DNA of 64,000 bases from Hydractinia symbiolongicarpus (Eukaryota > Cnidaria > Hydrozoa > Anthoathecata > Hydractiniidae), in NCBI RefSeq assembly GCF_029227915.1, contig NC_079884.1, positions 4,032,001 through 4,096,000 of the forward strand, in the 5' to 3' direction. Position numbers and translations under genes: made by a program. Shown piece after piece: positions 35,516 to 49,527 of this stretch. The notes beneath the pieces were generated by a model. That model did not search any database and was not told the DNA's origin. It worked only from the letters and a program-made list of their open reading frames with translations. The first letter of the stretch is position 1, and each line of letters opens with the position of its first letter.

Positions 35516-36599
35516 TAAAAACATTTTTGAAAACTACAAGTCTCAAGCGTTTTAGTGGTGAAAAGATAATTTAAAAAATCGTTTTGGAAATGAGTTTACT
35601 CACAGGGTACTTTCTTTGTATACATTCGACTATACGGGCTAAGCCCGGGATTTACGGGAAATCGCGGGTTTTCGTTTGCCGGCGATTAAACCACTTTCAT
35701 TAAGCGTGTCATCAAAAATGATAACATTTCTGAAAACTACAAGTCTCATGGGCTTTAGTGGTGAAAAAATAATTTAAAAAATCGTTCGGGAAATGAGTTT
35801 ACTCCCTGGGTACTTTTTTTGTATACTTTTGACTATACGGGCCGAGTTCGGGATTTACGGGAAATCGCAGGTTTTCGTTTGCCGGCGATTAAACTGCTTT
35901 TATTCAGCGTCTCATCGAAAATGAAAACATTCTTGAAAACTACAAGTCTGATGGGCTTTAGTGGTGAAATAATAATTTAAAAAATCGTTCGGGAAATGAG
36001 TTTACTCCCTGGGTACTTTCTTTGTATACTTTTGACTATACGGGCCGAGTCCGGGATTTACGGGAAGTCACGGGTTTTCGTTTGCCGGCGATTAAACTTC
36101 TTTTATTCAGCGTCTCATCAAAAATGAAAATATTTTTAAATACTACAAGTCTCATGGGCTTTAGTGGTGAAATAATAATTTAAAAAATCGTTCGGAAAAT
36201 GAGTTTACACCCTGGGTACTTTCTTTGTATACTTTTGACTATACGGGCCGAGTCCGGGATTTACGGGAAATCGCAGGTTTTCGTTTACCGGCGATTAAAC
36301 TTCTTTTATTCAGCGTCTCATCAAAAATAAAAACATTTTTGAAAACTACAAGTCTCATGCGTTTTAGTGGTGAAAAAATAATTTAAAAAATCGTTCGGGA
36401 AATGAGTTTACTCCCTGGGTACTTTCTTTGTATACTTTTGACTATGCGGGCCGAGTCCGGGGTTTACGGGAAATGGCGGGTTTTCGTTTGCCGGCGATTA
36501 AACTTCTTTTATTCAGCGTCTCATCAAAAATAAAAACATTTTTGAAAACTACAAGTCTCATGCGTTTTAGTGGTGAAAAAATAATTTAAAAAATCGTTC
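35516..36599 (+). repeat. Ordinary monomers, no longer block assigned
   Basis: Five monomers with private variants gcgtgtcatc (35705), gccgagttcggg (35840), tcatcgaaaatg (35913) and aagtctgatg (35945). Parts resemble neighbouring 406-bp dimers, but I could not fix a tandem partner. Confidence 0.7.
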
Positions 36600-37140
36600 G
36601 GGAAATGAGTTTACACCCTGGGTACTTTCTTTCTATACTTTTGACTATACGGGCCGAGTCCGGGATTTACGGGAAATCGCAGGTTTTCGTTTGCCGGCGA
36701 TTAAACTGCTTTTATTCTGCGTCTCATCAAAAATGAAAACATTCTTGAAAACTACAAGTCTCATGCGTTTTAGTGGTGAAATAATAATTTAAAAAATCGT
36801 TTAGGAAATGAGTTTACTCCCTGGGTACTTTCTTTGTATACTTTTGACTATACGGGCCGAGTCCAGGATTTACGGGAAATCGCAGGTTTTCGTTTGCCGG
36901 CGATTAAACTTCTTTTATTCACCGTCTCATCAAAATTGAAAACATTTTTAAAAACTACAAGTCTCATGCGTTTTAGTGCTGAAAAAATAATTTAAAAAAT
37001 CGTTCAGGAAATGAGTTTACTCCCTGGGTACTTTTTTTGTATATTTTGACTATGCGGGCCGAGTCCGGGGTTTACGGGAAATGGCGGGTTTTCGTTTGCC
37101 GGCGATTAAACGTCTTTTATTCAGCGTCTCATCAAAAATG

Positions 37141-37320
37141 AAAACATTTTTAAAAAATAAAAGTCTCATGCGTTTTAGTGCTGAAAAAATAATTTAAAAA
37201 ATCGTTCAGGAAATAAGCGATTAAACTGCTTTTATTCAGCGTCTCATCAAAAATGAAAACATTCTTGAAAACTACAAGTCTCATGCGTTTTAGTGGTGAA
37301 ATAATAATTTAAAAAATCGT
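37141..37320 (+). repeat. Deletion monomer, ~88 bp missing
   Basis: The sequence ttcaggaaataag (37205) runs directly into cgattaaactgc, dropping about 88 bp from gagtttact through tttgccgg. The whole GC-rich core with the stem-loop and GCCGGC is lost. The same junction recurs at 43401 and 43921. Confidence 0.9.
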
Positions 37321-39002
37321 TTAGGAAATGAGTTTACTCCCTGGGTACTTTCTTTGTATACTTTTGACTATACGGGCCGAGTCCAGGATTTACGGGAAAT
37401 CGCAGGTTTTCGTTTGTCGGCGATTAAACTTCTTTTATTCACCGTCTCATCAAAATTGAAAACATTTTTAAAAACTACAAGTCTCATGCGTTTTAGTGCT
37501 GAAAAAATAATTTAAAAAATCGTTCAGGAAATGAGTTTACTCCCTGGGTACTTTCTTTGTATATTTTGACTACCCGGGCCGAGTCCCGGGTTTACGGGAA
37601 ATGGCGGGTTTTCGTTTGCCGGCGATTAAACGTCTTTTATTCAGCGTCTCATCAAAAATGAAAACATTTTTAAAAACTACAAGTCTCATGCGTTTTAGTG
37701 CTGAAAAAATAATTTAAAAAGTCGTTCGGGAAATGAGTTTACTCCCTGGGTACTTTCTTTGTATACTTTTGATTATACGGACCTAGTCCGGGGTTTACGG
37801 GAAATGGCGGGTTTTCATTTGCCGGCGATTAAACTTCTTTTATTCACCGTCTCATCAAAAATGAAAACATTTTTAAAAACTACAAGTCTCATGCGTTTTA
37901 GTGCTGAAAAAATAATTTAAAAAATCGTTTGGGAAATGAGTTTACTCCCTGGGTACTTTCTTTGTATATTTTGACTATGCGGGCCGAGTCCGCGGTTTAC
38001 GGGAAGTCACGGGTTTTCGTTTGCCGGCGATTAAACTTCCTTTATTAAGCGTCTCATCAAAAATGATAACATTTTTGAAAACTACAAGTCTCATGCGTTT
38101 TAGTGCTGAAAAAATATTTTAAAAAGTCGTTCGGGAAATGAGTTTACTCCCTGGGTACTTTCTTTGTATACTTTTGATTATACGGACCTAGTCCGGGGTT
38201 TACGGGAAATGGCGGGTTTTAGTTTGCCGGCGATTAAACTTCTTTTATTCAGCGTCTCATCAAAAATGAAAACATTTTTGAAAACTACAAGTCTTATGCG
38301 TTTTAGTGGTGAAAAGATAATTTAAAAAATGGTTTTTGAAATGAGTTTACTCACAGGGTACTTTCTTTGTATACATTCGACTATACCGGCCAAGCCCGGG
38401 ATTTACGGGAAATCGCAGGTTTTCGTTTGCCGGCGATTAAATTTCTTTTATTCAGCGTCTCATCAAAAATGAAAACATTTTTGAAAACTACAAGTCTCAT
38501 GCGTTTTAGTGGTGAAAAAATAAATTAAAAAATCGTTCGGGAAATGAGTTTACTCCCTGGGTACTATCTTTGTATACTTTTGACTATACGGGCCAAGCCC
38601 GGGATTTACGGGAAATCGCAGGTTTTCGTTTGCCGGCGATTAAACTTCTTTTATTCAGCGTCTCATCAAAAATGAAAACATTTTTGAAAACTACAAGTCT
38701 CATGCGTTTTAGTGTTGAAAAGATAATTGAAAAAATCGTTTCGGAGACGAGTTTACTCACAGGTTACTTTCTTTGTATACATTCGACTATACGGGCCAAG
38801 CCCGGGATTTACGGGAAATCGCTGGTTTTTGTTTGCTGGCGATTAAACAACTTTCATTAAACGTCCCATCAAAAATGAAAACATTTCTGAAAACTACAAG
38901 TCTCATGCGTTTTAGTGGTGAAAATTAATTTAAAAAATCGTTCGGGAAATGAGTTTACTCCCTGGGTACTTTCTTTGTATACTTTTGACTATACGGGCCG
39001 AG

Positions 39003-40252
39003 TCCGGGATTTACGGGAAATCGCGGGTTTTCGTTTGCCGGCGATTAAACTTCTTTTATTCAGCGTCTCATCAAAAATGAAAATATTTTTAAATACTACA
39101 AGTCTCATGGGCTTTAGTGGTGAAATAATAATTTAAAAAATCGTTCGGGAAATGAGTTTACTCCCTGGGTACTTTCTTTGAAAACTTTTGACTATACGGG
39201 CCGAGTCCGGGATTTACGGGAAGTCGCGGGTTTTCGTTTGCCGGCGATTAAACTTCTTTTATTCACCGTCTCATCAAAAATGAAAATATTTTTAAATACT
39301 ACAAGTCTCATGGGCTTTAGTGGTGAAATAATAATTTATAAAATCGTTCGGGAAATGAGTTTACTCCCTGGGTACTTTCTTTGTATACTTTTGACTATAC
39401 GGGCCGAGTCCGGGATTTACGGGAAGTCACGGGTTTTCGTTTACCGGCGATTAAACTTCTTTTATTCAGCGTCTCATCAAAAATAAAAACATTTTTGAAA
39501 ACTACAAGTCTCATGCGTTTTAGTGGTGAAAAAATAATTTAAAAAATCGTTCGGGAAATGAGTTTACTCCCTGGGTACTTTCATTGTATACTTTTGACTA
39601 TGCGGGCCGAGTCCGGGGTTTACGGGAAATTGCGGGTTTTCGTTTGCCGGCGATTAAACTTTTTTTATTCAGCGTCTCATCAAAAATAAAAACATTTTTG
39701 AAAACTACAAGTCTCAAGCGTTTTAGTGGTGAAAAGATAATTTAAAAAATCGTTTTGGAAATGAGTTTACTCACAGGGTACTTTCTTTGTATACATTCGA
39801 CTATACGGGCCAAGCCCGGGATTTACGGGAAATCGCGGGTTTTCGTTTGCCGGCGATTAAACTTCTTTTATTCAGCGTCTCATCAAAAATGAAAATATTT
39901 TTAAATACTACAAGTCTCATGGGCTTTAGTGGTGAAATAATAATTTAAAAAATCGTTCGGGAAATGAGTTTACTCCCTGGGTACTTTCTTTGAAAACTTT
40001 TGACTATACGGGCCGAGTCCGGGATTTACGGGAAGTCGCGGGTTTTCGTTTGCCGGCGATTAAACTTTTTTTATTCAGCGTCTCATCAAAAATGAAAATA
40101 TTTTTAAATACTACAAGTCTCATGGGCTTTAGTGGTGAAATAATAATTTATAAAATCGTTCGGGAAATGAGTTTACTCCCTGGGTACTTTCTTTGTATAC
40201 TTTTGACTATACGGGCCGAGTCCGGGATTTACGGGAAGTCACGGGTTTTCGT
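39003..40252 (+). repeat. 812-bp offset repeat (four monomers), ~1.5 copies
   Basis: Tctttgaaaacttttgac and ataatttataaaatcg recur at +812 (39175 and 39987). The match runs from about 39003 to 39440, ending at tttaccgg against tttgccgg. It is reproduced at +6,716 in the sister block (45719 onward). Confidence 0.78.
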
Positions 40253-40995
40253 TTGCCGGCGATTAAACTTCTTTTATTCAGCGTCTCATCAAAAATGAAA
40301 AGATTTTTAAATACTACAAGTCTCATGGGCTTTAGTGGTGAAATAATAATTTAAAAAATCGTTCGGGAAATGAGTTTACACCCTGGGTACTTTCGTTGTA
40401 TACTTTTGACTATACGGGCCGAGTCCGTGATTTACGGGAAATCGCAGGTTTTCGTTTACCGGCGATTAATTTTCTTTTATTCAGCGTCTCATCAAAAATA
40501 AAAACATTTTTGAAAACTACAAGTCTCATGCGTTTTAGTGGTGAAAAAATAATTTAAAAAATCGTTCGGGAAATGAGTTTACCCCCTGGGTACTTTCTTT
40601 GTATACTTTTGACTATACGGGCCGAGTCCGGGATTTACGGGAAGTCACGGGTTTTCGTTTGCCGGCGATTAAACTTCTTTTATTCAGCGTCTCATCAAAA
40701 ATGAAAAGATTTTTAAATACTACAAGTCTCATGGGCTTTAGTGGTGAAATAATAATTTAAAAAATCGTTCGGGAAATGAGTTTACACCCTGGGTACTTTC
40801 GTTGTATACTTTTGACTATACGGGCCGAGTCCGTGATTTACGGGAAATCGCAGGTTTTCGTTTACCGGCGATTAAACTTCTTTTATTCAGCGTCTCATCA
40901 AAAATAAAAACATTTTTGAAAACTACAAGTCTCATGCGTTTTAGTGGTGAAAAAATAATTTAAAAAATCGTTCGGGAAATGAGTTTACTCCCTGG
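40153..40995 (+). repeat. 406-bp dimer, two copies (aaaagattttt type)
   Basis: Aaaaatgaaaagattttt recurs at 40290 and 40696, with tttcgttgtatac and gtccgtgattt in the second monomer of each. One copy has gattaattttc (40467), the other gattaaacttc. The same arrangement lies at about 46869-47711. Confidence 0.8.
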
Positions 40996-41879
40996 GTACT
41001 TTCATTGTATACTTTTGACTATGCGGGCCGAGTCCGGGGTTTACGGGAAATGGCGGGTTTTCGTTTGCCGGCGATTAAACTTTTTTTATTCAGCGTCTCA
41101 TCAAAAATAAAAACATTTTTGAAAACTACAAGTCTCAAGCGTTTTAGTGGTGAAAAGATAATTTAAAAAATCGTTTTGGAAATGAGTTTACTCACAGGGT
41201 ACTTTCTTTGTATACATTCGACTATACGGGCCAAGCCCGGGATTTACGGGAAATCGCGGGTTTTCGTTTGCCGGCGATTAAACCACTTTCATTAAGCGTC
41301 TCATCAAAAATGATAACATTTCTGAAAACTACAAGTCTCATGGGCTTTAGTGGTGAAAAAATAATTTAAAAAATCGTTCGGGAAATGAGTTTACTCACAG
41401 GGTACTTTCTTTGTATACATTCGACTATACGGGCCAAGCCCGGGATTTACGGGAAATCGCGGGTTTTCGTTTGCCGGCCATTAAACTTCTTTTATTCAGC
41501 GTCTCATCAAAAATAAAAACATTTTTGAAAACTACAAGTCTCATGCGTTTTAGTGGTGAAAAAATAATTTAAAAAATCGTTCGGGAAATGAGTTTACACC
41601 CTGGGTACTTCTTTCTATACTTTTGACTATACGGGCCGAGTCCGGGATTTACGGGAAATCGCAGGTTTTCGTTTGCCGGCGATTAAACTGCTTTTATTCA
41701 GCGTCTCATCAAAAATGAAAACATTCTTGAAAACTACAAGTCTCATGCGTTTTAGTGGTAAAATAATAATTTAAAAAATCGTTTAGGAAATGAGTTTACT
41801 CCCTGGGTACTTTCTTTGTATACTTTTGACTATACGGGCCGAGTCCAGGATTTACGGGAAAGCGCAGGTTTTCGTTTGC

Positions 41880-41990
41880 CGGCGATTAAACTTTTTTTAT
41901 TCACCATCTCATCAAAATTGAAAACATTTTAAACTACAATTCTCATGCGTTTTAGTGCTAAGAAAAAAAATTTAAAAAATCGTTCAGGAA
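41880..41990 (+). repeat. Degenerate monomer segment
   Basis: A cluster of changes in one monomer: aaacttttttttat, ttcaccatctc, acattttaaactac (four bases lost), caattctc, and agtgctaagaaaaaaaattt. Mutation density is much higher than in its neighbours. A copy lies at 48596-48706 through the 6.2-kb duplication. Confidence 0.8.
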
Positions 41991-42796
41991 ATGAGCTTAC
42001 TCCCTGGGTACTTTCTTTGTATATTTTGACTATGCGGGCCGAGTCCGGGGTTTACGGGAAATGGCGGGTTTTCGTTTGCCGGCGATTAAACGTCTTTTAT
42101 TCAGCGTCTCATCAAAAATGAAAACATTTTTAAAAACTACAAGTCTCATGCGTTTTAGTGCTGAAAAAATAATTTAAAAAGTCGTTCGGGAAATGAGTTT
42201 ACTCCCTGGGTACTTTCTTTGTATACTTTTGATTATACGGACCCAGTCCGGGGTTTACGGGAAATGGCGGGTTTTCGTTTGCCGGCGGTTAAACTTCTTT
42301 TATTCAGCGTCTCATCAAAAATGAAAACATTTTTGAAAACTACAAGTCTTATGCGTTTTAGTGGTGAAAAGATAATTCAAAAAATGGTTTTTGAAATGAG
42401 TTTACTCACAGGGTACTTTCTTTGTATACATTCGACTATACCGGCCAAGCCCGGGATTTACGGGAAATCGCGGGTTTTCGTTTGCCGGCGATTAAACCAC
42501 TTTCATTAAGCGTCTCATCAAAAATGAAAACATTTCTGAAAACTACAAGTCTCATGCGTTTTAGTGCTGAAAAAATAATTTAAAAAATCATTCGGGAAAT
42601 GAGTTTACTCCCTGGGTACTTTCTTTGTATATTTTGACTATGCGGGCCGAGTCCGGGGTTTACGGGAAATGGCGGCTTTTCGTTTGCCGGCGATTAAACT
42701 GCTTTTATTCAGCGTCTCATCAAAAATGAAAACATTCTTGAAAACTACAAGTCTCATGCGTTTTAGTGGTAAAATAATAATTTAAAAAATCGTTTA

Positions 42797-45700
42797 GGAA
42801 ATGAGTTTACACCCTGGGTACTTTCTTTCTATACTTTTGACTATACGGGCCGAGTCCGGGATTTACGGGAAATCGCAGGTTTTCGTTTGCCGGCGATTAA
42901 ACTGCTTTTATTCTGCGTCTCATCAAAAATGAAAACATTCTTGAAAACTACAAGTCTCATGCGTTTTAGTGGTGAAATAATAATTTAAAAAATCGTTTAG
43001 GAAATGAGTTTACTCCCTGGGTACTTTCTTTGTATACTTTTGACTATACGGGCCGAGTCCAGGATTTACGGGAAATCGCAGGTTTTCGTTTGCCGGCGAT
43101 TAAACTTCTTTTATTCACCGTCTCATCAAAATTGAAAACATTTTTAAAAACTACAAGTCTCATGCGTTTTAGTGCTGAAAAAATAATTTAAAAAATCGTT
43201 CAGGAAATGAGTTTACTCCCTGGGTACTTTCTTTGTATATTTTGACTATGCGGGCCGAGTCCGGGGTTTACGGGAAATGGCGGGTTTTCGTTTGCCGGCG
43301 ATTAAACGTCTTTTATTCAGCGTCTCATCAAAAATGAAAACATTTTTAAAAACTAAAAGTCTCATGCGTTTTAGTGCTGAAAAAATAATTTAAAAAATCG
43401 TTCAGGAAATAAGCGATTAAACTGCTTTTATTCAGCGTCTCATCAAAAATGAAAACATTCTTGAAAACTACAAGTCTCATGCGTTTTAGTGGTGAAATAA
43501 TAATTTAAAAAATCGTTTAGGAAATGAGTTTACTCCCTGGGTACTTTCTTTGTATACTTTTGACTATACGGGCCGAGTCCAGGATTTACGGGAAATCGCA
43601 GGTTTTCGTTTGTCGGCGATTAAACTTCTTTTATTCACCGTCTCATCAAAATTGAAAACATTTTTAAAAACTACAAGTCTCATGCGTTTTAGTGCTGAAA
43701 AAATAATTTAAAAAATCGTTCAGGAAATGAGTTTACTCCCTGGGTACTTTCTTTGTATATTTTGACTACCCGGGCCGAGTCCCGGGTTTACGGGAAATGG
43801 CGGGTTTTCGTTTGCCGGCGATTAAACGTCTTTTATTCAGCGTCTCATCAAAAATGAAAACATTTTTAAAAACTAAAAGTCTCATGCGTTTTAGTGCTGA
43901 AAAAATAATTTAAAAAATCGTTCAGGAAATAAGCGATTAAACTGCTTTTATTCAGCGTCTCATCAAAAATGAAAACATTCTTGAAAACTACAAGTCTCAT
44001 GCGTTTTAGTGGTGAAATAATAATTTAAAAAATCGTTTAGGAAATGAGTTTACTCCCTGGGTACTTTCTTTGTATACTTTTGACTATACGGGCCGAGTCC
44101 AGGATTTACGGGAAATCGCAGGTTTTCGTTTGTCGGCGATTAAACTTCTTTTATTCACCGTCTCATCAAAATTGAAAACATTTTTAAAAACTACAAGTCT
44201 CATGCGTTTTAGTGCTGAAAAAATAATTTAAAAAATCGTTCAGGAAATGAGTTTACTCCCTGGGTACTTTCTTTGTATATTTTGACTACCCGGGCCGAGT
44301 CCCGGGTTTACGGGAAATGGCGGGTTTTCGTTTGCCGGCGATTAAACGTCTTTTATTCAGCGTCTCATCAAAAATGAAAACATTTTTAAAAACTACAAGT
44401 CTCATGCGTTTTAGTGCTGAAAAAATAATTTAAAAAGTCGTTCGGGAAATGAGTTTACTCCCTGGGTACTTTCTTTGTATACTTTTGATTATACGGACCT
44501 AGTCCGGGGTTTACGGGAAATGGCGGGTTTTCGTTTGCCGGCGATTAAACTTCTTTTATTCACCGTCTCATCAAAAATGAAAACATTTTTAAAAACTACA
44601 AGTCTCATGCGTTTTAGTGCTGAAAAAATAATTTAAAAAATCGTTTGGGAAATGAGTTTACTCCCTGGGTACTTTCTTTGTATATTTTGACTATGCGGGC
44701 CGAGTCCGCGGTTTACGGGAAGTCACGGGTTTTCGTTTGCCGGCGATTAAACTTCCTTTATTAAGCGTCTCATCAAAAATGATAACATTTTTGAAAACTA
44801 CAAGTCTCATGCGTTTTAGTGCTGAAAAAATATTTTAAAAAGTCGTTCGGGAAATGAGTTTACTCCCTGGGTACTTTCTTTGTATACTTTTGATTATACG
44901 GACCTAGTCCGGGGTTTACGGGAAATGGCGGGTTTTAGTTTGCCGGCGATTAAACTTCTTTTATTCAGCGTCTCATCAAAAATGAAAACATTTTTGAAAA
45001 CTACAAGTCTTATGCGTTTTAGTGGTGAAAAGATAATTTAAAAAATGGTTTTTGAAATGAGTTTACTCACAGGGTACTTTCTTTGTATACATTCGACTAT
45101 ACCGGCCAAGCCCGGGATTTACGGGAAATCGCAGGTTTTCGTTTGCCGGCGATTAAATTTCTTTTATTCAGCGTCTCATCAAAAATGAAAACATTTTTGA
45201 AAACTACAAGTCTCATGCGTTTTAGTGGTGAAAAAATAAATTAAAAAATCGTTCGGGAAATGAGTTTACTCCCTGGGTACTATCTTTGTATACTTTTGAC
45301 TATACGGGCCAAGCCCGGGATTTACGGGAAATCGCAGGTTTTCGTTTGCCGGCGATTAAACTTCTTTTATTCAGCGTCTCATCAAAAATGAAAACATTTT
45401 TGAAAACTACAAGTCTCATGCGTTTTAGTGTTGAAAAGATAATTGAAAAAATCGTTTCGGAGACGAGTTTACTCACAGGTTACTTTCTTTGTATACATTC
45501 GACTATACGGGCCAAGCCCGGGATTTACGGGAAATCGCTGGTTTTTGTTTGCTGGCGATTAAACAACTTTCATTAAACGTCCCATCAAAAATGAAAACAT
45601 TTCTGAAAACTACAAGTCTCATGCGTTTTAGTGGTGAAAATTAATTTAAAAAATCGTTCGGGAAATGAGTTTACTCCCTGGGTACTTTCTTTGTATACTT

Positions 45701-48700
45701 TTGACTATACGGGCCGAGTCCGGGATTTACGGGAAATCGCGGGTTTTCGTTTGCCGGCGATTAAACTTCTTTTATTCAGCGTCTCATCAAAAATGAAAAT
45801 ATTTTTAAATACTACAAGTCTCATGGGCTTTAGTGGTGAAATAATAATTTAAAAAATCGTTCGGGAAATGAGTTTACTCCCTGGGTACTTTCTTTGAAAA
45901 CTTTTGACTATACGGGCCGAGTCCGGGATTTACGGGAAGTCGCGGGTTTTCGTTTGCCGGCGATTAAACTTCTTTTATTCAGCGTCTCATCAAAAATGAA
46001 AATATTTTTAAATACTACAAGTCTCATGGGCTTTAGTGGTGAAATAATAATTTATAAAATCGTTCGGGAAATGAGTTTACTCCCTGGGTACTTTCTTTGT
46101 ATACTTTTGACTATACGGGCCGAGTCCGGGATTTACGGGAAGTCACGGGTTTTCGTTTACCGGCGATTAAACTTCTTTTATTCAGCGTCTCATCAAAAAT
46201 AAAAACATTTTTGAAAACTACAAGTCTCATGCGTTTTAGTGGTGAAAAAATAATTTAAAAAATCGTTCGGGAAATGAGTTTACTCCCTGGGTACTTTCAT
46301 TGTATACTTTTGACTATGCGGGCCGAGTCCGGGGTTTACGGGAAATTGCGGGTTTTCGTTTGCCGGCGATTAAACTTTTTTTATTCAGCGTCTCATCAAA
46401 AATAAAAACATTTTTGAAAACTACAAGTCTCAAGCGTTTTAGTGGTGAAAAGATAATTTAAAAAATCGTTTTGGAAATGAGTTTACTCACAGGGTACTTT
46501 CTTTGTATACATTCGACTATACGGGCCAAGCCCGGGATTTACGGGAAATCGCGGGTTTTCGTTTGCCGGCGATTAAACTTCTTTTATTCAGCGTCTCATC
46601 AAAAATGAAAATATTTTTAAATACTACAAGTCTCATGGGCTTTAGTGGTGAAATAATAATTTAAAAAATCGTTCGGGAAATGAGTTTACTCCCTGGGTAC
46701 TTTCTTTGAAAACTTTTGACTATACGGGCCGAGTCCGGGATTTACGGGAAGTCGCGGGTTTTCGTTTGCCGGCGATTAAACTTTTTTTATTCAGCGTCTC
46801 ATCAAAAATGAAAATATTTTTAAATACTACAAGTCTCATGGGCTTTAGTGGTGAAATAATAATTTATAAAATCGTTCGGGAAATGAGTTTACTCCCTGGG
46901 TACTTTCTTTGTATACTTTTGACTATACGGGCCGAGTCCGGGATTTACGGGAAGTCACGGGTTTTCGTTTGCCGGCGATTAAACTTCTTTTATTCAGCGT
47001 CTCATCAAAAATGAAAAGATTTTTAAATACTACAAGTCTCATGGGCTTTAGTGGTGAAATAATAATTTAAAAAATCGTTCGGGAAATGAGTTTACACCCT
47101 GGGTACTTTCGTTGTATACTTTTGACTATACGGGCCGAGTCCGTGATTTACGGGAAATCGCAGGTTTTCGTTTACCGGCGATTAATTTTCTTTTATTCAG
47201 CGTCTCATCAAAAATAAAAACATTTTTGAAAACTACAAGTCTCATGCGTTTTAGTGGTGAAAAAATAATTTAAAAAATCGTTCGGGAAATGAGTTTACTC
47301 CCTGGGTACTTTCTTTGTATACTTTTGACTATACGGGCCGAGTCCGGGATTTACGGGAAGTCACGGGTTTTCGTTTGCCGGCGATTAAACTTCTTTTATT
47401 CAGCGTCTCATCAAAAATGAAAAGATTTTTAAATACTACAAGTCTCATGGGCTTTAGTGGTGAAATAATAATTTAAAAAATCGTTCGGGAAATGAGTTTA
47501 CACCCTGGGTACTTTCGTTGTATACTTTTGACTATACGGGCCGAGTCCGTGATCTACGGGAAATCGCAGGTTTTCGTTTACCGGCGATTAAACTTCTTTT
47601 ATTCAGCGTCTCATCAAAAATAAAAACATTTTTGAAAACTACAAGTCTCATGCGTTTTAGTGGTGAAAAAATAATTTAAAAAATCGTTCGGGAAATGAGT
47701 TTACTCCCTGGGTACTTTCATTGTATACTTTTGACTATGCGGGCCGAGTCCGGGGTTTACGGGAAATGGCGGGTTTTCGTTTGCCGGCGATTAAACTTTT
47801 TTTATTCAGCGTCTCATCAAAAATAAAAACATTTTTGAAAACTACAAGTCTCAAGCGTTTTAGTGGTGAAAAGATAATTTAAAAAATCGTTTTGGAAATG
47901 AGTTTACTCACAGGGTACTTTCTTTGTATACATTCGACTATACGGGCCAAGCCCGGGATTTACGGGAAATCGCGGGTTTTCGTTTGCCGGCGATTAAACC
48001 ACTTTCATTAAGCGTCTCATCAAAAATGATAACATTTCTGAAAACTACAAGTCTCATGGGCTTTAGTGGTGAAAAAATAATTTAAAAAATCGTTCGGGAA
48101 ATGAGTTTACTCACAGGGTACTTTCTTTGTATACATTCGACTATACGGGCCAAGCCCGGGATTTACGGGAAATCGCGGGTTTTCGTTTGCCGGCCATTAA
48201 ACTTCTTTTATTCAGCGTCTCATCAAAAATAAAAACATTTTTGAAAACTACAAGTCTCATGCGTTTTAGTGGTGAAAAAATAATTTAAAAAATCGTTCGG
48301 GAAATGAGTTTACACCCTGGGTACTTCTTTCTATACTTTTGACTATACGGGCCGAGTCCGGGATTTACGGGAAATCGCAGGTTTTCGTTTGCCGGCGATT
48401 AAACTGCTTTTATTCAGCGTCTCATCAAAAATGAAAACATTCTTGAAAACTACAAGTCTCATGCGTTTTAGTGGTAAAATAATAATTTAAAAAATCGTTT
48501 AGGAAATGAGTTTACTCCCTGGGTACTTTCTTTGTATACTTTTGACTATACGGGCCGAGTCCAGGATTTACGGGAAAGCGCAGGTTTTCGTTTGCCGGCG
48601 ATTAAACTTTTTTTATTCACCATCTCATCAAAATTGAAAACATTTTAAACTACAATTCTCATGCGTTTTAGTGCTAAGAAAAAAAATTTAAAAAATCGTT

Positions 48701-49527
48701 CAGGAAATGAGCTTACTCCCTGGGTACTTTCTTTGTATATTTTGACTATGCGGGCCGAGTCCGGGGTTTACGGGAAATGGCGGGTTTTCGTTTGCCGGCG
48801 ATTAAACGTCTTTTATTCAGCGTCTCATCAAAAATGAAAACATTTTTAAAAACTACAAGTCTCATGCGTTTTAGTGCTGAAAAAATAATTTAAAAAGTCG
48901 TTCGGGAAATGAGTTTACTCCCTGGGTACTTTCTTTGTATACTTTTGATTATACGGACCCAGTCCGGGGTTTACGGGAAATGGCGGGTTTTCGTTTGCCG
49001 GCGGTTAAACTTCTTTTATTCAGCGTCTCATCAAAAATGAAAACATTTTTGAAAACTACAAGTCTTATGCGTTTTAGTGGTGAAAAGATAATTCAAAAAA
49101 TGGTTTTTGAAATGAGTTTACTCACAGGGTACTTTCTTTGTATACATTCGACTATACCGGCCAAGCCCGGGATTTACGGGAAATCGCGGGTTTTCGTTTG
49201 CCGGCGATTAAACCACTTTCATTAAGCGTCTCATCAAAAATGAAAACATTTCTGAAAACTACAAGTCTCATGCGTTTTAGTGCTGAAAAAATAATTTAAA
49301 AAATCGTTCGGGAAATGAGTTTACTCCCTGGGTACTTTCTTTGTATATTTTGACTATGCGGGCCGAGTCCGGGGTTTACGGGAAATGGCGGGTTTTCGTT
49401 TGCCGGCGATTAAACTGCTTTTATTCAGCGTCTCATCAAAAATGAAAACATTCTTGAAAACTACAAGTCTCATGCGTTTTAGTGGTAAAATAATAATTTA
49501 AAAAATCGTTTAGGAAATGAGTTTACT
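42797..49527 (+). repeat. 6,196-bp tandem duplication, copy 2, expanded to 6,716 bp
   Basis: Mirrors copy 1 up to about 49527, where actccc replaces acaccc. I noted several substitutions against copy 1: 37817 a/g, 39265 c/g, 40583 c/t, 42590 a/g, 42676 c/g, and gatctacggg at 47553 against gatttacggg. It is clearly older than the 8,213-bp duplication but still about 99.9% alike. Confidence 0.9.
43264..44303 (+). repeat. 520-bp local duplication around a deletion monomer
   Basis: The junction ttcaggaaataagcg occurs at 43401 and 43921, 520 bp apart, but only once (37205) in the sister block. The unit equals three monomers minus the ~88-bp deletion. Both copies carry the 'aactaaaag' variant. The tacccgggccgagtcccggg core (43766 and 44286) is from this unit. 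It arose after the 6,196-bp duplication, or was lost from copy 1. Confidence 0.88.

Larger units (their letters stand above)
36600..42796 (+). repeat. 6,196-bp tandem duplication, copy 1
   Basis: About 31 monomers. The left part (attctgcgtctc, 36714) matches 42910 at +6,196. Right of the deletion monomer at 37205 the match is at +6,716, because copy 2 gained 520 bp. Shared private features are ttaagcgtctc with aaaatattttaaa (38045-38115), cgtcccatc (38861), tctttgaaaac (39175), aaaagattttt (40297), a degenerate monomer (41880-41990) and ggcggttaaac (42285). Confidence 0.9.
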
